The notes: a model not told the origin generated them from the sequence alone. 64,000 nucleotides of DNA from DASXAI01 sp963728985 (GCA_963728985.1 CAVSME010000002.1:1-64000); one strand, 5' to 3'. Counted from the first letter of the stretch, positions 1 to 8,874 are shown. Translations and numbers: made by a program.

Positions 1-569
1 CGGCCGGCGCGGCCCTGCCAGAACTCGACCTCGTCGGGCTCCACCCGGTAGCACCCCGCCCACGGCGGGGCGGGTACCTCGGCGCCGGGGAAGCGGGCCT
101 CGGCCGCGGCCAGGGCGGCGAGCAGCGCGTCCCGATCGGCGAGGACCGTCGACTGCCTCGACGCCCACGACGCCAGCCTGCTCGGGCGGGGGCGGCTGGC
201 GAAGTACGCCTCCACCTCCTCGCGCGTCAGGGGCACCACCCGTCCCCGCATGCGGACCTGGCGGTGCAGCTCCAGCCAGCCGAAGACGAGGGCGGCGACC
301 GGGCGGGCGGCCAGCTCGACGGCCTTGACCGATTCGGTGTTGGTGAAGAACCACAGGCCGCTCGGGTCGGCGCCTCGCACGAGGACGTAGCGAGCGTCCG
401 GCACGCCACCGGCGTCGACGGTGGCCAGCGTCATGGCATTGGGCTCGGTGCAGCCGGCGGCGACCGCGTCCCGGTACCAGTGCTGCCACTGATCGAGCGG
501 CTCGGCCGCCAGGTCGGCGACATCGAGTCCGGCCGTCTCGTACTCGCTGCGGAGGTCGGCGATCCCCAT
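1..569 (-). CDS. pdxH: pyridoxamine 5'-phosphate oxidase, 3' end outside window
   Basis: Oxidises pyridoxamine/pyridoxine 5'-phosphate to pyridoxal 5'-phosphate with FMN in the cytoplasm (vitamin B6 synthesis and salvage). The reading frame from the ATG at 569 stays open to base 1, giving 189 residues; about 20-25 C-terminal residues of the usual 210-220 are missing. Visible family motifs in order are the N-terminal LDQWQHWYRDA, NAMTLATVD, RYVLVRG, GLWFFTN, the long run around RMRGRVVPLT, and SRPRPSRLASWASRQS. It is divergent from the desaturase gene with only 21 bp between the two starts, so the promoters must overlap. Identification is by motif recall. Confidence 0.9.
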   Translation of the reverse strand, partial: MGIADLRSEYETAGLDVADLAAEPLDQWQHWYRDAVAAGCTEPNAMTLATVDAGGVPDARYVLVRGADPSGLWFFTNTESVKAVELAARPVAALVFGWLELHRQVRMRGRVVPLTREEVEAYFASRPRPSRLASWASRQSTVLADRDALLAALAAAEARFPGAEVPAPPWAGCYRVEPDEVEFWQGRAG

Positions 570-578
570 CCAGGCAGG

Positions 579-584
579 TATACA
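579..584 (+). promoter_or_regulatory. -10 box (TATACA) of a probable leaderless promoter
   Basis: TATACA fits the actinobacterial TANNNT -10 element and ends 6 nt before the ATG at 591. There is no Shine-Dalgarno sequence, as expected when transcription starts at the start codon. Inferred from spacing only. Confidence 0.4.
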
Positions 585-590
585 GGGTGG

Positions 591-1556
591 ATGGCCGCCG
601 TCGCCGCGCCCGTGCCCCGGGCCGACCTGCGGCCACTGCTGGTGCGGACGAACCGTCACGCTGCCGCGTTGCTGGCGCTCCACGCCGGACTGCTGGTCGC
701 CGCCAGCGCATGGGTGTGGGCGGCCATCGGGACCTGGTGGGTGGTGCCGGCCATCGTCGTCGACGGCGTCGTGATGGCCCATCTCTTCGCGCTGCTCCAC
801 GAGTGCAGCCACCGCACGGCGTTCCGGTCGCGCCGGGCCAACCAGATCGTGGGTTGGATCTGCGGTGTCATCGTCGGGCCGCCCCCTCGGTACTTCCGCC
901 TGGAGCACACGGCCCACCATCGCTTCACCCAGCAGCCCGGCCTCGATCCCGAGCTGATCGACGTTCCCGTCGACGGTCGCCGCTACGTCACGTTCGTCCT
1001 CGGCGGGCCGTACTGGTGGTGGGCGGCCCGCACCCTCGTCGCCCACGCAGCCGGTCGCCTGCTCCCCTTCGAGCGCACCTTCGTGCCGGCCGGGGAGCAG
1101 CGGCGGATCGTGCGCGAGGCGCGCGTGTTCGTCGCCATCTACGCCCTCGCCGTCGTCGCCTCCGTCGCCACCGGCAGCACGGCACTGCTGTGGCTGTGGG
1201 TGCTACCCCGCCTCGCGGGCGAGCCGGCGATGCGCGTCGCCCGGCTGGCCGAGCACGCCGGGCGCCCGTTCACCACCGACGTCGCCGAGAACACCCGCTC
1301 GCTGCGGGTGCCCATCCCACTGCGCCTCCTCGCCTGGAACATGCCGTTCCACGCCGAGCACCACGCCTGCCCCAGCGTGCCCTTCCACGCCCTGCCTGCG
1401 CTCCATGCCCGGATGAACCCGGCGGTGAGTGGGTATCCGCGAGCGCACGCCGACATCCTGCGGGAGATGCGTCGGCGCACCGGGCTCCTGGAGGGGCCGA
1501 CACCCGGCACGACTAGCGTGCCGGAGATGACCGGGAAGGGCGCCACCGGGTCGTGA
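591..1556 (+). CDS. membrane fatty-acid desaturase family protein
   Basis: A 321-residue integral membrane di-iron enzyme of the fatty acid desaturase/hydroxylase superfamily. It has the three histidine boxes: HECSH (about residue 70), HTAHH (about 106) and HAEHH near residue 260, with hydrophobic helices at about 25-65, 85-95 and 185-205. The substrate (acyl lipid, or a carotenoid or small-molecule ring) cannot be told from sequence. The ATG at 591 is preferred over upstream in-frame starts because those would run antisense through pdxH, and a TATACA box lies 6 nt before it. The stop overlaps the GTG of the downstream ATPase by 4 nt, so it may be cotranscribed with the uptake operon. Confidence 0.75.
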   Translation: MAAVAAPVPRADLRPLLVRTNRHAAALLALHAGLLVAASAWVWAAIGTWWVVPAIVVDGVVMAHLFALLHECSHRTAFRSRRANQIVGWICGVIVGPPPRYFRLEHTAHHRFTQQPGLDPELIDVPVDGRRYVTFVLGGPYWWWAARTLVAHAAGRLLPFERTFVPAGEQRRIVREARVFVAIYALAVVASVATGSTALLWLWVLPRLAGEPAMRVARLAEHAGRPFTTDVAENTRSLRVPIPLRLLAWNMPFHAEHHACPSVPFHALPALHARMNPAVSGYPRAHADILREMRRRTGLLEGPTPGTTSVPEMTGKGATGS

Positions 1557-2584
1557 TCCGTTTCGACAACGTGACGAAGCGGTTCGCCGACGGCACCAAC
1601 GCGGTCGACGAGCTCTCGATGGACATGCCCACGGGCGAGATCACCGTCCTGGTCGGTTCGTCGGGGTGCGGCAAGACGACGAGCCTGCGCATGGTCAACC
1701 GCATGGTCGACCCCACCGCTGGGGCCATCACCATCGATGACCGCAACGTGATGGCGCTCCCGCCCCACGAGCTGCGCCGGGGCATCGGCTACGTCATCCA
1801 GCAGGTCGGCCTGTTCCCCCACCGCAAGGTGCTGGACAACGTCACGACCGTGCCGAGCCTGCTCGGCTGGGACAAGAAGCGGGCGCGAGCACGGGCGCTG
1901 GAACTGCTCGAGCTGGTCGGCCTGGCGCCGGCCTATGCCGATCGCTACCCGGCCCAGCTCTCGGGCGGTCAGCAGCAGCGCGTCGGCGTGGCCCGGGCCC
2001 TCGCCGCCGATCCGCCCGTCCTCCTGATGGACGAGCCCTTCGGCGCCGTCGACCCCATCGTGCGGGCCCAGCTCCAGCAAGAGTTCCTCAAGCTCCAGCG
2101 GGAGCTGCACAAGACGATCGTGTTCGTCACCCACGACGTCGACGAAGCGATCCTCCTCGGCGACCGCATCGCCGTGCTGACCGCTGGCGCCCACATCGAG
2201 CAGCTGGCGGCGCCGGGCGAGCTGCTGGCCCGTCCGGCCAACGAGTTCGTGGCCGACTTCCTCGGTCACGACCGTGGCCTCAAGTTGCTGTCGCTCGTGC
2301 CGGCCACCGAGGTGGCGATGGATCCCGTCCACGCCGTCGACGGCTGGCGGCTCGTCACCGACGACGACGAGCGGCCGGTCGGCTGGGCCAACGGCCACGC
2401 CGGTGGTCCGGTCCCGGTGAACGGCATCGGCCCCCGTGACTCGGCCCGCAGCCTGCTCGACGCCGCCGTATCGGCGCCCACCGGCTGTGCCGTGCGCGTC
2501 GACGACGACCACAAGGTGGTCGGCCTCGTGCGCTATGAGTCCATCGGCAAGCTCCTCGGCGAACGGCTGCAGGCGGCGACGTGA
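1553..2584 (+). CDS. osmoprotectant/quaternary amine ABC transporter, ATP-binding protein (OpuCA/ProV type)
   Basis: ATPase of a binding-protein-dependent importer of the OpuC/ProVWX type (glycine betaine, choline, carnitine or a related amine). Walker A GSSGCGKTT lies at residues 35-43, the Q-loop at VIQQVGLFPH, the signature LSGGQQQRVGVARAL at 136-150, Walker B LLMDEP at 157-162 and the switch His in FVTHD near 197. After about residue 240 there is a C-terminal extension resembling a degenerate CBS-pair region, as in OpuCA. The GTG start overlaps the previous stop, and the stop overlaps the next start (GTGA), so translation is coupled. The exact ligand is not determined. Confidence 0.85.
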   Translation: MIRFDNVTKRFADGTNAVDELSMDMPTGEITVLVGSSGCGKTTSLRMVNRMVDPTAGAITIDDRNVMALPPHELRRGIGYVIQQVGLFPHRKVLDNVTTVPSLLGWDKKRARARALELLELVGLAPAYADRYPAQLSGGQQQRVGVARALAADPPVLLMDEPFGAVDPIVRAQLQQEFLKLQRELHKTIVFVTHDVDEAILLGDRIAVLTAGAHIEQLAAPGELLARPANEFVADFLGHDRGLKLLSLVPATEVAMDPVHAVDGWRLVTDDDERPVGWANGHAGGPVPVNGIGPRDSARSLLDAAVSAPTGCAVRVDDDHKVVGLVRYESIGKLLGERLQAAT

Positions 2585-3249
2585 TCTTCGCCGCGCCGAG
2601 CTGGAGCGGCGACCAGATGAGCGGCAACTGGGACGTGCTGCAGTACTACGCCCTCGACCATCTGCGGATCACGTTCATCGCCCTCGCCCTCGGCGTGCTG
2701 GTGGCCTTCCCGCTCGGGCTCCTCGGCTACCGCTGGCGCCGCTCGTACCCGCCGATCCTGTCGGTCAGCAACGTCCTCTACTCCATCCCGTCGCTCGCCC
2801 TACTCGCGCTGCTGAGCGCAGCGTTCGGGGAGGTGCTGAGCGACAAGCCGCTCATCGTGACGCTGGCCATCTACACCCTCGCCATCCTCGTGCGGAACCT
2901 GGTGGAAGGGCTGCGGGCCGTGCCCGGCGACGTGAAGGATGCGGCGCTGGCGATGGGCTACACCGAGCGGCGCCGGCTGTTCACCGTGGAGCTGCCCCTC
3001 GCACTGCCGGCCATCATCGCCGGCCTGCGCGTCGCCACCGTGTCGACCATCAGCCTCGTGAGCGTGGGCGGCGCCCTCGGGCTCGGTGGCCTCGGCTTCA
3101 TGTTCTTCCACGGCTACCGGCGTGACCTCGGGAGCGAGATCTGGGCCGGCATCATCGCCTCTGTTGTGCTCGCGGTCGTACTCGATTTCATCATCGTCGT
3201 CATCGGCCGGCTGCTCAGCCCGTGGGCACGGAAGCGGGCGGCGCGATGA
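2581..3249 (+). CDS. quaternary amine ABC transporter permease 1 (OpuCB/ProW type)
   Basis: A 222-residue inner membrane permease of the binding-protein-dependent family, with about six hydrophobic helices. The EAA-type coupling loop is visible as VKDAALAMGYTERRRLF (about 120-135), followed by LPLALPAIIAGLRVATVS. It starts at the GTG inside the GTGA overlap with the ATPase gene and ends in an ATGA overlap with the second permease. It should pair with that permease to form the channel. Confidence 0.85.
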   Translation: MIFAAPSWSGDQMSGNWDVLQYYALDHLRITFIALALGVLVAFPLGLLGYRWRRSYPPILSVSNVLYSIPSLALLALLSAAFGEVLSDKPLIVTLAIYTLAILVRNLVEGLRAVPGDVKDAALAMGYTERRRLFTVELPLALPAIIAGLRVATVSTISLVSVGGALGLGGLGFMFFHGYRRDLGSEIWAGIIASVVLAVVLDFIIVVIGRLLSPWARKRAAR

Positions 3250-3992
3250 ACGTCTTCTCGGACACCTGGGACTGGCTCACCGACAGCGCCAACTGGTCGG
3301 GCGCCAATGGGATCCCCAATCGCCTGTGGGAGCACATCCAGTACTCGCTGTTGTCCCTGGCCATCGCCGCCGCCATCGCCCTCCCGATCGGCCTCGTCAT
3401 CGGCCACATCCGGCGCGGCGCCTCGATCGCGGTGGCGGTGAGCGGCGTACCCCGCGCCATCCCGACGCTCGGCGTCCTCGTGCTGCTGTTCCGCTACGCG
3501 CCGGTGCAGCTGTGGCCGGCGATCGTCGCCCTCGTCGTACTTGCCATCCCGCCCATCCTGGCCAACACCGTGGTCGGCATCGAAGGCGTCGACCCGGCCG
3601 TGCGCGATGCCGCCGAGGGCATGGGCATGCGCGCCAGCGGCGTGCTGTTCGGCGTGGAAGTGCCCCTCGGCCTACCGCTCGTGGTGAGCGGCATCCGCTC
3701 GGCGACGAGCCAGGTGATCGCGACGGCAACGATCGTCGCGTACGGCGGTCTCGGGGGGCTCGGCCGCTTCATCATCGACGGGTACTCGACATCGAACTAC
3801 GGCGAGGTGTGGGGCGGGGCCCTCCTCGTCGCCGCGCTGGCCCTGCTGGCCGAGGGTGGCCTGGCCCTCCTGCAGCAGCGGGCCAGCCGGCACCGTGCGC
3901 CGGGCGCCACCCGCCGGCCCACTACCGTGCCCATGGGGCAGCAGCTCGCCAGCCTGCGAAGACCCGCCATCGGCCCCGGAGGAACCCCATGA
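3246..3992 (+). CDS. quaternary amine ABC transporter permease 2 (OpuCD/ProW type)
   Basis: A 248-residue permease paralogous to its upstream neighbour. The coupling loop reads VRDAAEGMGMRASGVLF, followed by VPLGLPLVVSGIRSATSQ. The ATG at 3246 is chosen because it overlaps the previous stop as ATGA; an in-frame ATG at 3222 would overlap the upstream gene by 28 nt. The last 30 residues are polar and basic. The stop overlaps the start of the binding-protein gene. A permease pair with one ATPase and one lipoprotein is the standard Opu-type layout. Confidence 0.85.
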   Translation: MNVFSDTWDWLTDSANWSGANGIPNRLWEHIQYSLLSLAIAAAIALPIGLVIGHIRRGASIAVAVSGVPRAIPTLGVLVLLFRYAPVQLWPAIVALVVLAIPPILANTVVGIEGVDPAVRDAAEGMGMRASGVLFGVEVPLGLPLVVSGIRSATSQVIATATIVAYGGLGGLGRFIIDGYSTSNYGEVWGGALLVAALALLAEGGLALLQQRASRHRAPGATRRPTTVPMGQQLASLRRPAIGPGGTP

Positions 3993-4990
3993 GAACTCCC
4001 GTCCGTACCCTTTCCGCGCTCGTCGGCGTGGCTGTCATCGGCCTGGCCGCGTGCGGCAGCGACAACAGCAGCAGCGGCAGCGGCGCCACCACCGCGGCGT
4101 CGAGCGCGGCCACCACGGCAGGAGCGGCCACCACCGCCGCCGGCGGCGGGGGCGGCACCATCACCGATTCGCTCACGGTCGGTTCGGCCAACTTCCCCGA
4201 GAACGTCCTCCTGGCCGAGATCTACAGCGGCGCCCTCGAGGCCAAGGGCGCCAAGATCACCAAGAAGCTGAACATCGGCAACCGCGAGACGTACTACAAG
4301 GCCATCTCGGGCGGTGAGCTCGATCTGCTGCCGGAGTACACGAACTCGCTGCTGTCCTACGTGGAGCACCAGAAGGACCCGAACGCCAGCCCGAAGGCCA
4401 CCAACGTGCAGGAGCAGGTGGCCGAGCTGAAGACGAGCCTGCCCAGCAACCTCACCGTCCTGGACCCGTCGACGGCCGAGGACAAGGACGTCATCGTCTG
4501 CAACAAGGACACGAGCACGAAGTACGGCTTCAAGACGCTGTCGGACCTCGCCGCCAAGTCGGGGGAGATCACGCTCGGCGGGCCGCCCGAGTTCGCCACC
4601 CGGTCGCCGTTCGGCATCCCCGGTCTGAAGCAGCTCTACAGCGCCAACTTCAAGTCGTTCGTGCCCCTGGAGATCGGGCCGCCGCTGGTCGACGCGCTGA
4701 AGGCCAACGCCGTCAACTGCGGCAACCTCTTCTCGACGAACTCGGCCATCAACACCAACGGGTTCACCGCGCTGACCGACGACAAGAACATCGTCCCCAA
4801 CGAGGCCGTGCTCCCGCTCATCAACAAGGCCAAGGCCACGCCCGACGTGTCCGCCGTGCTCGCCGCCGTCAACCAGAAGCTCAACACGGACGGCTTGGTC
4901 AAGCTGATGGTCGAGATCGAGGTGGACAAGAAGGCCGAGGCCGACGTGGCCAAGGAATGGCTCTCGGCCAACGGCTTCACCGCGAAGTAG
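3989..4990 (+). CDS. substrate-binding lipoprotein of the Opu-type ABC transporter
   Basis: A 333-residue extracytoplasmic solute receptor. The N-terminus has a lipoprotein signal with lipobox LAAC (Cys at about 20), then a Ser/Ala/Thr/Gly-rich linker to about 55, then an OpuAC-type binding domain beginning LTVGSANFPENVLLAEI. The conserved hinge segment ISGGELDLLPEYTNSLLSYV is typical of choline/betaine/carnitine receptors. A strong GGAGGA Shine-Dalgarno site at 3977-3983 precedes the ATG and fixes the start. It is the last gene of the operon; a hairpin repeat follows at 5021-5157. Confidence 0.85.
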   Translation: MRTPVRTLSALVGVAVIGLAACGSDNSSSGSGATTAASSAATTAGAATTAAGGGGGTITDSLTVGSANFPENVLLAEIYSGALEAKGAKITKKLNIGNRETYYKAISGGELDLLPEYTNSLLSYVEHQKDPNASPKATNVQEQVAELKTSLPSNLTVLDPSTAEDKDVIVCNKDTSTKYGFKTLSDLAAKSGEITLGGPPEFATRSPFGIPGLKQLYSANFKSFVPLEIGPPLVDALKANAVNCGNLFSTNSAINTNGFTALTDDKNIVPNEAVLPLINKAKATPDVSAVLAAVNQKLNTDGLVKLMVEIEVDKKAEADVAKEWLSANGFTAK

Positions 4991-5020
4991 CAGCGCCTCT
5001 TCGGCGCCGACTCGCTGCGC

Positions 5021-5157
5021 TCGGAGGGCGAGCGGATAGGTGCTCGCGATCCGCGCTGCGGGGCCGGTGGCCACGATCCGTGAGCGACGTTGGGTGCCGA
5101 TTCGGTCATGGGTGCCGATCGGCCCGCCAGGCGAGGCGATCGGCACCCAAACGCCGC
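5021..5157. repeat. intergenic hairpin repeat, copy A
   Basis: About 137 bp shared almost base for base with copy B at 8875-9012, with a diverged copy C at 17033-17123. Its core is an inverted repeat: TGGGTGCCGATCG (5109-5121) pairs with CGATCGGCACCCA (5137-5149) around a 15-nt loop containing CCCGCCAGGCGA, which all three copies share. A second left arm (5089-5101) competes for the same right arm. It sits between two convergent genes, so it may serve as a two-way terminator. Confidence 0.75.
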
Positions 5158-5173
5158 CAGCAGCCGTCCGTGA

Positions 5174-6469
5174 TCAGCGCCGGCTCCGTATCCCTTGCGC
5201 GCCGCGCGTGTAGGGCCAGAGCACCTCGGGGATGGCCACCGAGCCGTCCGGTTGGCGGTTCGTCTCGAGGATGGCCGCCAGCACGCGCGGCACCGCCAGG
5301 GCCGAGCCGTTGAGCGTGTGCAACGGCTCGGTGCCCTTGCCTCCCTCGGGCCGGTACCGGATGTTGGCCCGGCGGGCCTGGTAGTCGCTGAACCACGACA
5401 CCGAGCTGACCTCCAACCACTGGTCGCAGCCCGGCGCGTAGACCTCGATGTCGAAGCTGCGGTGGTGGCTCTGGCCGAGATCGCCGGTGGCGATGTCCAA
5501 GATGCGATAGGCGAGGCCGAGCGCCTCGATCATGGCGACGCCGCGGGCCAGCAGCTCGTCGAGCATGGCGCGCGCCTGCGCCGGCGTGGTGTAGGCGAGG
5601 AGCTCGACCTTGTCGAACTCGTGGACCCGCAGCAGGCCGCGCGTGTCACGCCCGGCCGAGCCCGCTTCACGTCGGAAGCACGGCGTGTACGCCATGAAGC
5701 GCTTCGGCAGCTCGGCCTCGGCGAAGATCTCGTCGCGTCCGATCGAGGTGAGCGGCACCTCGGCGGTCGGGATGCACCACAGGTCGTCGCGCTCGATCGC
5801 ATAGGCGTCGTCGGCGAACTTGGGAAGCTGCCCGGTGGCGGTCAGCGTGGCGGTGGTGACGAGCGACGGCGGGCGGATCTCCTCGAAGGCGTCGGCGTTG
5901 CGATCGAGAGCGAACTGGCACAGCGCGCGGCTCACGGTGGCGCCGAGGCCGCGCAGCATCGTGAACATGGAGCCGGAGATCTTCACCGCCCGCTCGATGT
6001 CGAGGATGCCGAGCGCGGCACCGACCTCCCAGTGCGGCACCCGCTGGTGGTCGCCGTAGCGCTCCGGTTCGTAGCCGACCGTGGTGACCACGACGTTGTC
6101 GTACTCGGACTTGCCGTCGGGAGCGGCATCGTCGGGGATGTTGGGGATGCGCAGCAACAGGTCGCGCAGATCGCGCTCGACGTCGTCGGCTTGGCGGGCG
6201 ATGTCGGTCTCCACGTCCCCCAGGCGCCGGCTCTCGGTCATGGCCTGCTCGGCGGCCGCGGCGTCGCCGCCCGACCGCAGGCGGCCGACCTGCTTCGACA
6301 AGTCGTTCACTTGGCGGCGGAGGTCGTCGCGCTGCGCCGTGAGATCCCGATGCTCGCGATCAAGCTCGACGGCGGCGTCCAGCTGCGGCAGGAGCTCGGG
6401 CTGGGCCCGCCGCGCCATGGCCGCCCGCACCCCGACCGGGTCGGAGCGGAGGCGGCGGACGTCGATCAT
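5174..6469 (-). CDS. serS: seryl-tRNA synthetase
   Basis: Charges tRNA-Ser (and tRNA-Sec) with serine in the cytoplasm. The 431-residue length is normal for the family. The N-terminal long antiparallel coiled-coil arm that grips the tRNA spans about residues 25-105. The class II catalytic core follows, with motif 2 around FRREAGSAGRDTRGLLRVHEF and motif 3 around LNGSALAVPRVLAAILETNR near the C-terminus. The ATG at 6469 is preceded by TACCCT at 6478-6483, 8 nt upstream, and by no Shine-Dalgarno site, which suggests a leaderless mRNA. It is convergent with the transporter operon. Confidence 0.95.
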   Translation of the reverse strand: MIDVRRLRSDPVGVRAAMARRAQPELLPQLDAAVELDREHRDLTAQRDDLRRQVNDLSKQVGRLRSGGDAAAAEQAMTESRRLGDVETDIARQADDVERDLRDLLLRIPNIPDDAAPDGKSEYDNVVVTTVGYEPERYGDHQRVPHWEVGAALGILDIERAVKISGSMFTMLRGLGATVSRALCQFALDRNADAFEEIRPPSLVTTATLTATGQLPKFADDAYAIERDDLWCIPTAEVPLTSIGRDEIFAEAELPKRFMAYTPCFRREAGSAGRDTRGLLRVHEFDKVELLAYTTPAQARAMLDELLARGVAMIEALGLAYRILDIATGDLGQSHHRSFDIEVYAPGCDQWLEVSSVSWFSDYQARRANIRYRPEGGKGTEPLHTLNGSALAVPRVLAAILETNRQPDGSVAIPEVLWPYTRGAQGIRSRR

Positions 6470-6509
6470 GGCCGCCGAGGGTACTGGCGGACCCCGACCT
6501 CGCTGGCCG

Positions 6510-8111
6510 TCAATCGACCTCGGCGATCTCGGCGATCTCCACGGGCCGAGCCGCCGGTGCGACCGGCGCCGTCATCGGTCGCGTCGCCGGCAGCTTGCGG
6601 TAGACGATGATCGAGCCGATGGCGGCCACGATGGCGCCGACCAGCGTGGCGGTGTTCATGCCGCTGGTGTAGGCGTCCCGGGCGGTGTCCACGATCCGCT
6701 GGCCGTCGGGCCCGCCGATGCGAGCGCCCACCTCGAGCGCGCCCGACAGGCTGGCGTCGGCGGCGGCGTGGGCCGAACCCGAGAGGCCGGAGATCACGTC
6801 CGAGATGAGCGAGTCGTACCGGGACGCCACGAGGCTGCCGAGCACGGCCACACCGAGGGCGCCACCGAGCTCTCGGGTGACGTCGTTCATGGCCGACCCC
6901 ACGCCCGCCTTGCCGAGCGGGACGGCCGACATGATCGAGCCGGTGAGTGACGGCGTGGCCAGGGCCATGCCCGCCGACATCGTGATCATCGGCGCCAGGA
7001 GGAACACGTAGGGGGTGCCGGACGTGACGAACGAGAACATCAACATCCCGAGGGCGGCGAGGCCCATGCCCAGCGAGATCGTGCGGTTCAGCCCGATGTG
7101 GGCGGCCAGCCGGGGGCCTCTCGGCGCCAGGATCATGATCGTGGCGGCGAAGGGCAGCTGGGCGATGCCCGCCTTGAGGGCGTCGTAGCCGAGCACGAGC
7201 TGGAAGTACTGCGTGAGCAGGAAGAAGATGCCGAACATGGCGAAGAACATGAAGAGCATGCCGCCCGAGGCCACCGAGAACCGGTCGTCGCGGAACAGCG
7301 ACAGGTTCAACATGGGGTGGCGCGACCGCATCTCCCACCACAGGAACCCGCCGAGGACGACGGCGGCGAAGGCGAAGGTGAGCAGCGTCTGGGCGCTGCC
7401 CCAGCCGTTGTCCGGCGCCTCGATGATGGCGTAGACGAGCGCGCCGAGGCCCACGATCGACAGCAGCGCGCCCGGCGGATCGAGCTTGCCCTCCTCGGGG
7501 TCACGCGAGGTCGGCAGGATGAATCGTCCGGCCACGAGGGCGGCGATCACGATGGGCACGTTGAGGTAGAAGACCGAACCCCACGAGTAGTGCTTCAGGA
7601 GGACACCGGACGCGATCGGACCGAGGGCGGCGCCGGCGGCCGAGATGCCGGCCCACACGGCGATGGCCCGGGCCCGCTCGTGGGGCGGGAACACGTTCGT
7701 GATGATCGACAAGGTGGCCGGCATGACGAAGGCGGCCCCGAAGCCCATCACAGCGCGGCCGGCGATGACCGCCCACGAGGTGGCGAGGATGGCGGCCATG
7801 AGCGAGCCGCCCATGAAGATGAGGAGGCCGACCTGCAAGGTGCCCTTGCGGCCGAAGCGATCGCCGAGGGCGCCGCCGGTGAACAGGAAGCCGGCGAACA
7901 CCAAGCTGTAGGCGTCCACCATCCACTGCAGCTCGCTGGTGCTGGCCCCGAGATCCTTCGACAGCGTGGGAATGGCGACGTTGAGCGCGGTGTTGCCGAT
8001 GATGACGATCATCAAGCTGGTGCAGAGCACCGTGAGGATCCACCACCGCCGGGCGTAGATGGCCGGAGCGATGTCCACCGCCGCCGTGTCGGATCCGCGT
8101 GACTGGGCCAT
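6510..8111 (-). CDS. MFS multidrug efflux transporter, DHA2 (14-TMS) family
   Basis: A proton-driven exporter of the EmrB/QacA type in the cytoplasmic membrane, about 533 residues with 14 predicted helices. Seen motifs are the motif-C-like GISAAGAALGPIASGVLL, the motif-A-like loop GALGDRFGRKGTLQVGL and ALNVAIPTLSKDLG in helix 1. The ATG at 8111 is chosen over a TTG at 8126 because AAGGAA lies at the right distance before it. It is divergent from a TetR-family gene, and an operator palindrome (8137-8152) lies just upstream of its ribosome binding site, so it is probably derepressed by a toxic ligand. The substrate is unknown. Confidence 0.85.
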   Translation of the reverse strand: MAQSRGSDTAAVDIAPAIYARRWWILTVLCTSLMIVIIGNTALNVAIPTLSKDLGASTSELQWMVDAYSLVFAGFLFTGGALGDRFGRKGTLQVGLLIFMGGSLMAAILATSWAVIAGRAVMGFGAAFVMPATLSIITNVFPPHERARAIAVWAGISAAGAALGPIASGVLLKHYSWGSVFYLNVPIVIAALVAGRFILPTSRDPEEGKLDPPGALLSIVGLGALVYAIIEAPDNGWGSAQTLLTFAFAAVVLGGFLWWEMRSRHPMLNLSLFRDDRFSVASGGMLFMFFAMFGIFFLLTQYFQLVLGYDALKAGIAQLPFAATIMILAPRGPRLAAHIGLNRTISLGMGLAALGMLMFSFVTSGTPYVFLLAPMITMSAGMALATPSLTGSIMSAVPLGKAGVGSAMNDVTRELGGALGVAVLGSLVASRYDSLISDVISGLSGSAHAAADASLSGALEVGARIGGPDGQRIVDTARDAYTSGMNTATLVGAIVAAIGSIIVYRKLPATRPMTAPVAPAARPVEIAEIAEVD

Positions 8112-8132
8112 ACCGGTTCCTTCCAAAGAAAC

Positions 8133-8156
8133 GAACGCTACGCGATCGTAGCGTTC
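8133..8156. promoter_or_regulatory. TetR operator 1 (exporter side)
   Basis: A perfect inverted repeat with 10-bp arms GAACGCTACG and CGTAGCGTTC around a 4-nt centre. Its inner 16 bp at 8137-8152 read GCTACG-N4-CGTAGC, the same core as operator 2. It lies 22 bp before the exporter ATG and probably covers its promoter. Confidence 0.7.
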
Positions 8157-8213
8157 GCGCCGGAGCCTCGCAACTCGATCGGTCTCCTGCTGCTGGAACT
8201 GTCGTCGGAGTCG

Positions 8214-8229
8214 GCTACGATGTCGTAGC
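8214..8229. promoter_or_regulatory. TetR operator 2 (autoregulatory)
   Basis: The palindrome GCTACG-N4-CGTAGC has a core identical to operator 1. It ends one base before the TetR ATG and overlaps a possible -10 box (TACGAT, 8216-8221), so repressor binding would block its own leaderless promoter. Confidence 0.7.
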
Positions 8230-8230
8230 G

Positions 8231-8848
8231 ATGACCACGCCGCGCAGCGAGCGGGCCCGGGCCGACGTGCTCGAGGCGACAGCTGACCTCGTGGCCGAGG
8301 TGGGCGTCGACCGGGTCACGATCGACGAGGTGGCCGCCCGGTCAGGGGTGGCCAAGACCACGATCTACCGGCACTGGCCCAGCAAGCAGGCCCTCGTCGT
8401 CGACGCCGTGCGGGTGGTGTGCTTCCCGTCGGCCCCCACCCCCAACACCGGCGACCTCCGGGCCGACCTCATCAGCTGCTTCGACGGCATGGTGAGGGCC
8501 AGCCTGAGCGGGCGCACCGGCCAGATGCTGCCCTCGCTCCTCGACGCCGCCCACCGCGACGGTGCCCTGGACATGCTGCTGCGGGACTACCTGCGGGAGC
8601 GCTCGGCGCCGGCCCGGACGGTGCTCGAGCTGGCGCAGCTCCGGGGGGTGTTGCCGTCCGATGTCGACCTCGACTTCGCCGTCACCCTGGTGGCCGGGCC
8701 GCTCATCTTCCGCAAGCTGGTGCTGCGCGAGCCGATCACCGCCGACTTCGTCACGGCGGTGGTCGACGCCGCGCTGCGGGCGCTGCGAGCCGACGAGCCG
8801 GCGGCGGCCATGTTCGAGACCATCGCTCCGGTCGCGTCCCCGACCTGA
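8231..8848 (+). CDS. TetR/AcrR family repressor of the adjacent exporter
   Basis: A 205-residue one-component repressor. The N-terminal HTH (about residues 10-55) reads TADLVAEVGVDRVTIDEVAARSGVAKTTIYRHWPSKQALV, a canonical TetR pattern. The rest is a helical ligand-binding and dimerisation domain resembling TetR_C-type domains. It is divergent from the DHA2 exporter, and two matching palindromes sit in the shared control region; both facts point to local autoregulation. The ligand is unknown. No ribosome binding site fits before the ATG because operator 2 occupies that position, which supports leaderless translation. Confidence 0.85.
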   Translation: MTTPRSERARADVLEATADLVAEVGVDRVTIDEVAARSGVAKTTIYRHWPSKQALVVDAVRVVCFPSAPTPNTGDLRADLISCFDGMVRASLSGRTGQMLPSLLDAAHRDGALDMLLRDYLRERSAPARTVLELAQLRGVLPSDVDLDFAVTLVAGPLIFRKLVLREPITADFVTAVVDAALRALRADEPAAAMFETIAPVASPT

Positions 8849-8874
8849 CGGCTGCGGCCACCGATCTGATCGTC

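Noticed and set aside
1139..2512. 457-codon minus-strand frame opposite the ATPase gene
   Set aside because: Its sequence has no motif and is the antisense of a clear ABC ATPase with all nucleotide-binding elements.
5021..5157. Coding reading through the hairpin repeats (peptide PIASPGGPIGTHDRIGTQ seen in two places)
   Set aside because: The shared peptide is only a translation of the intergenic repeat; no gene structure surrounds it.
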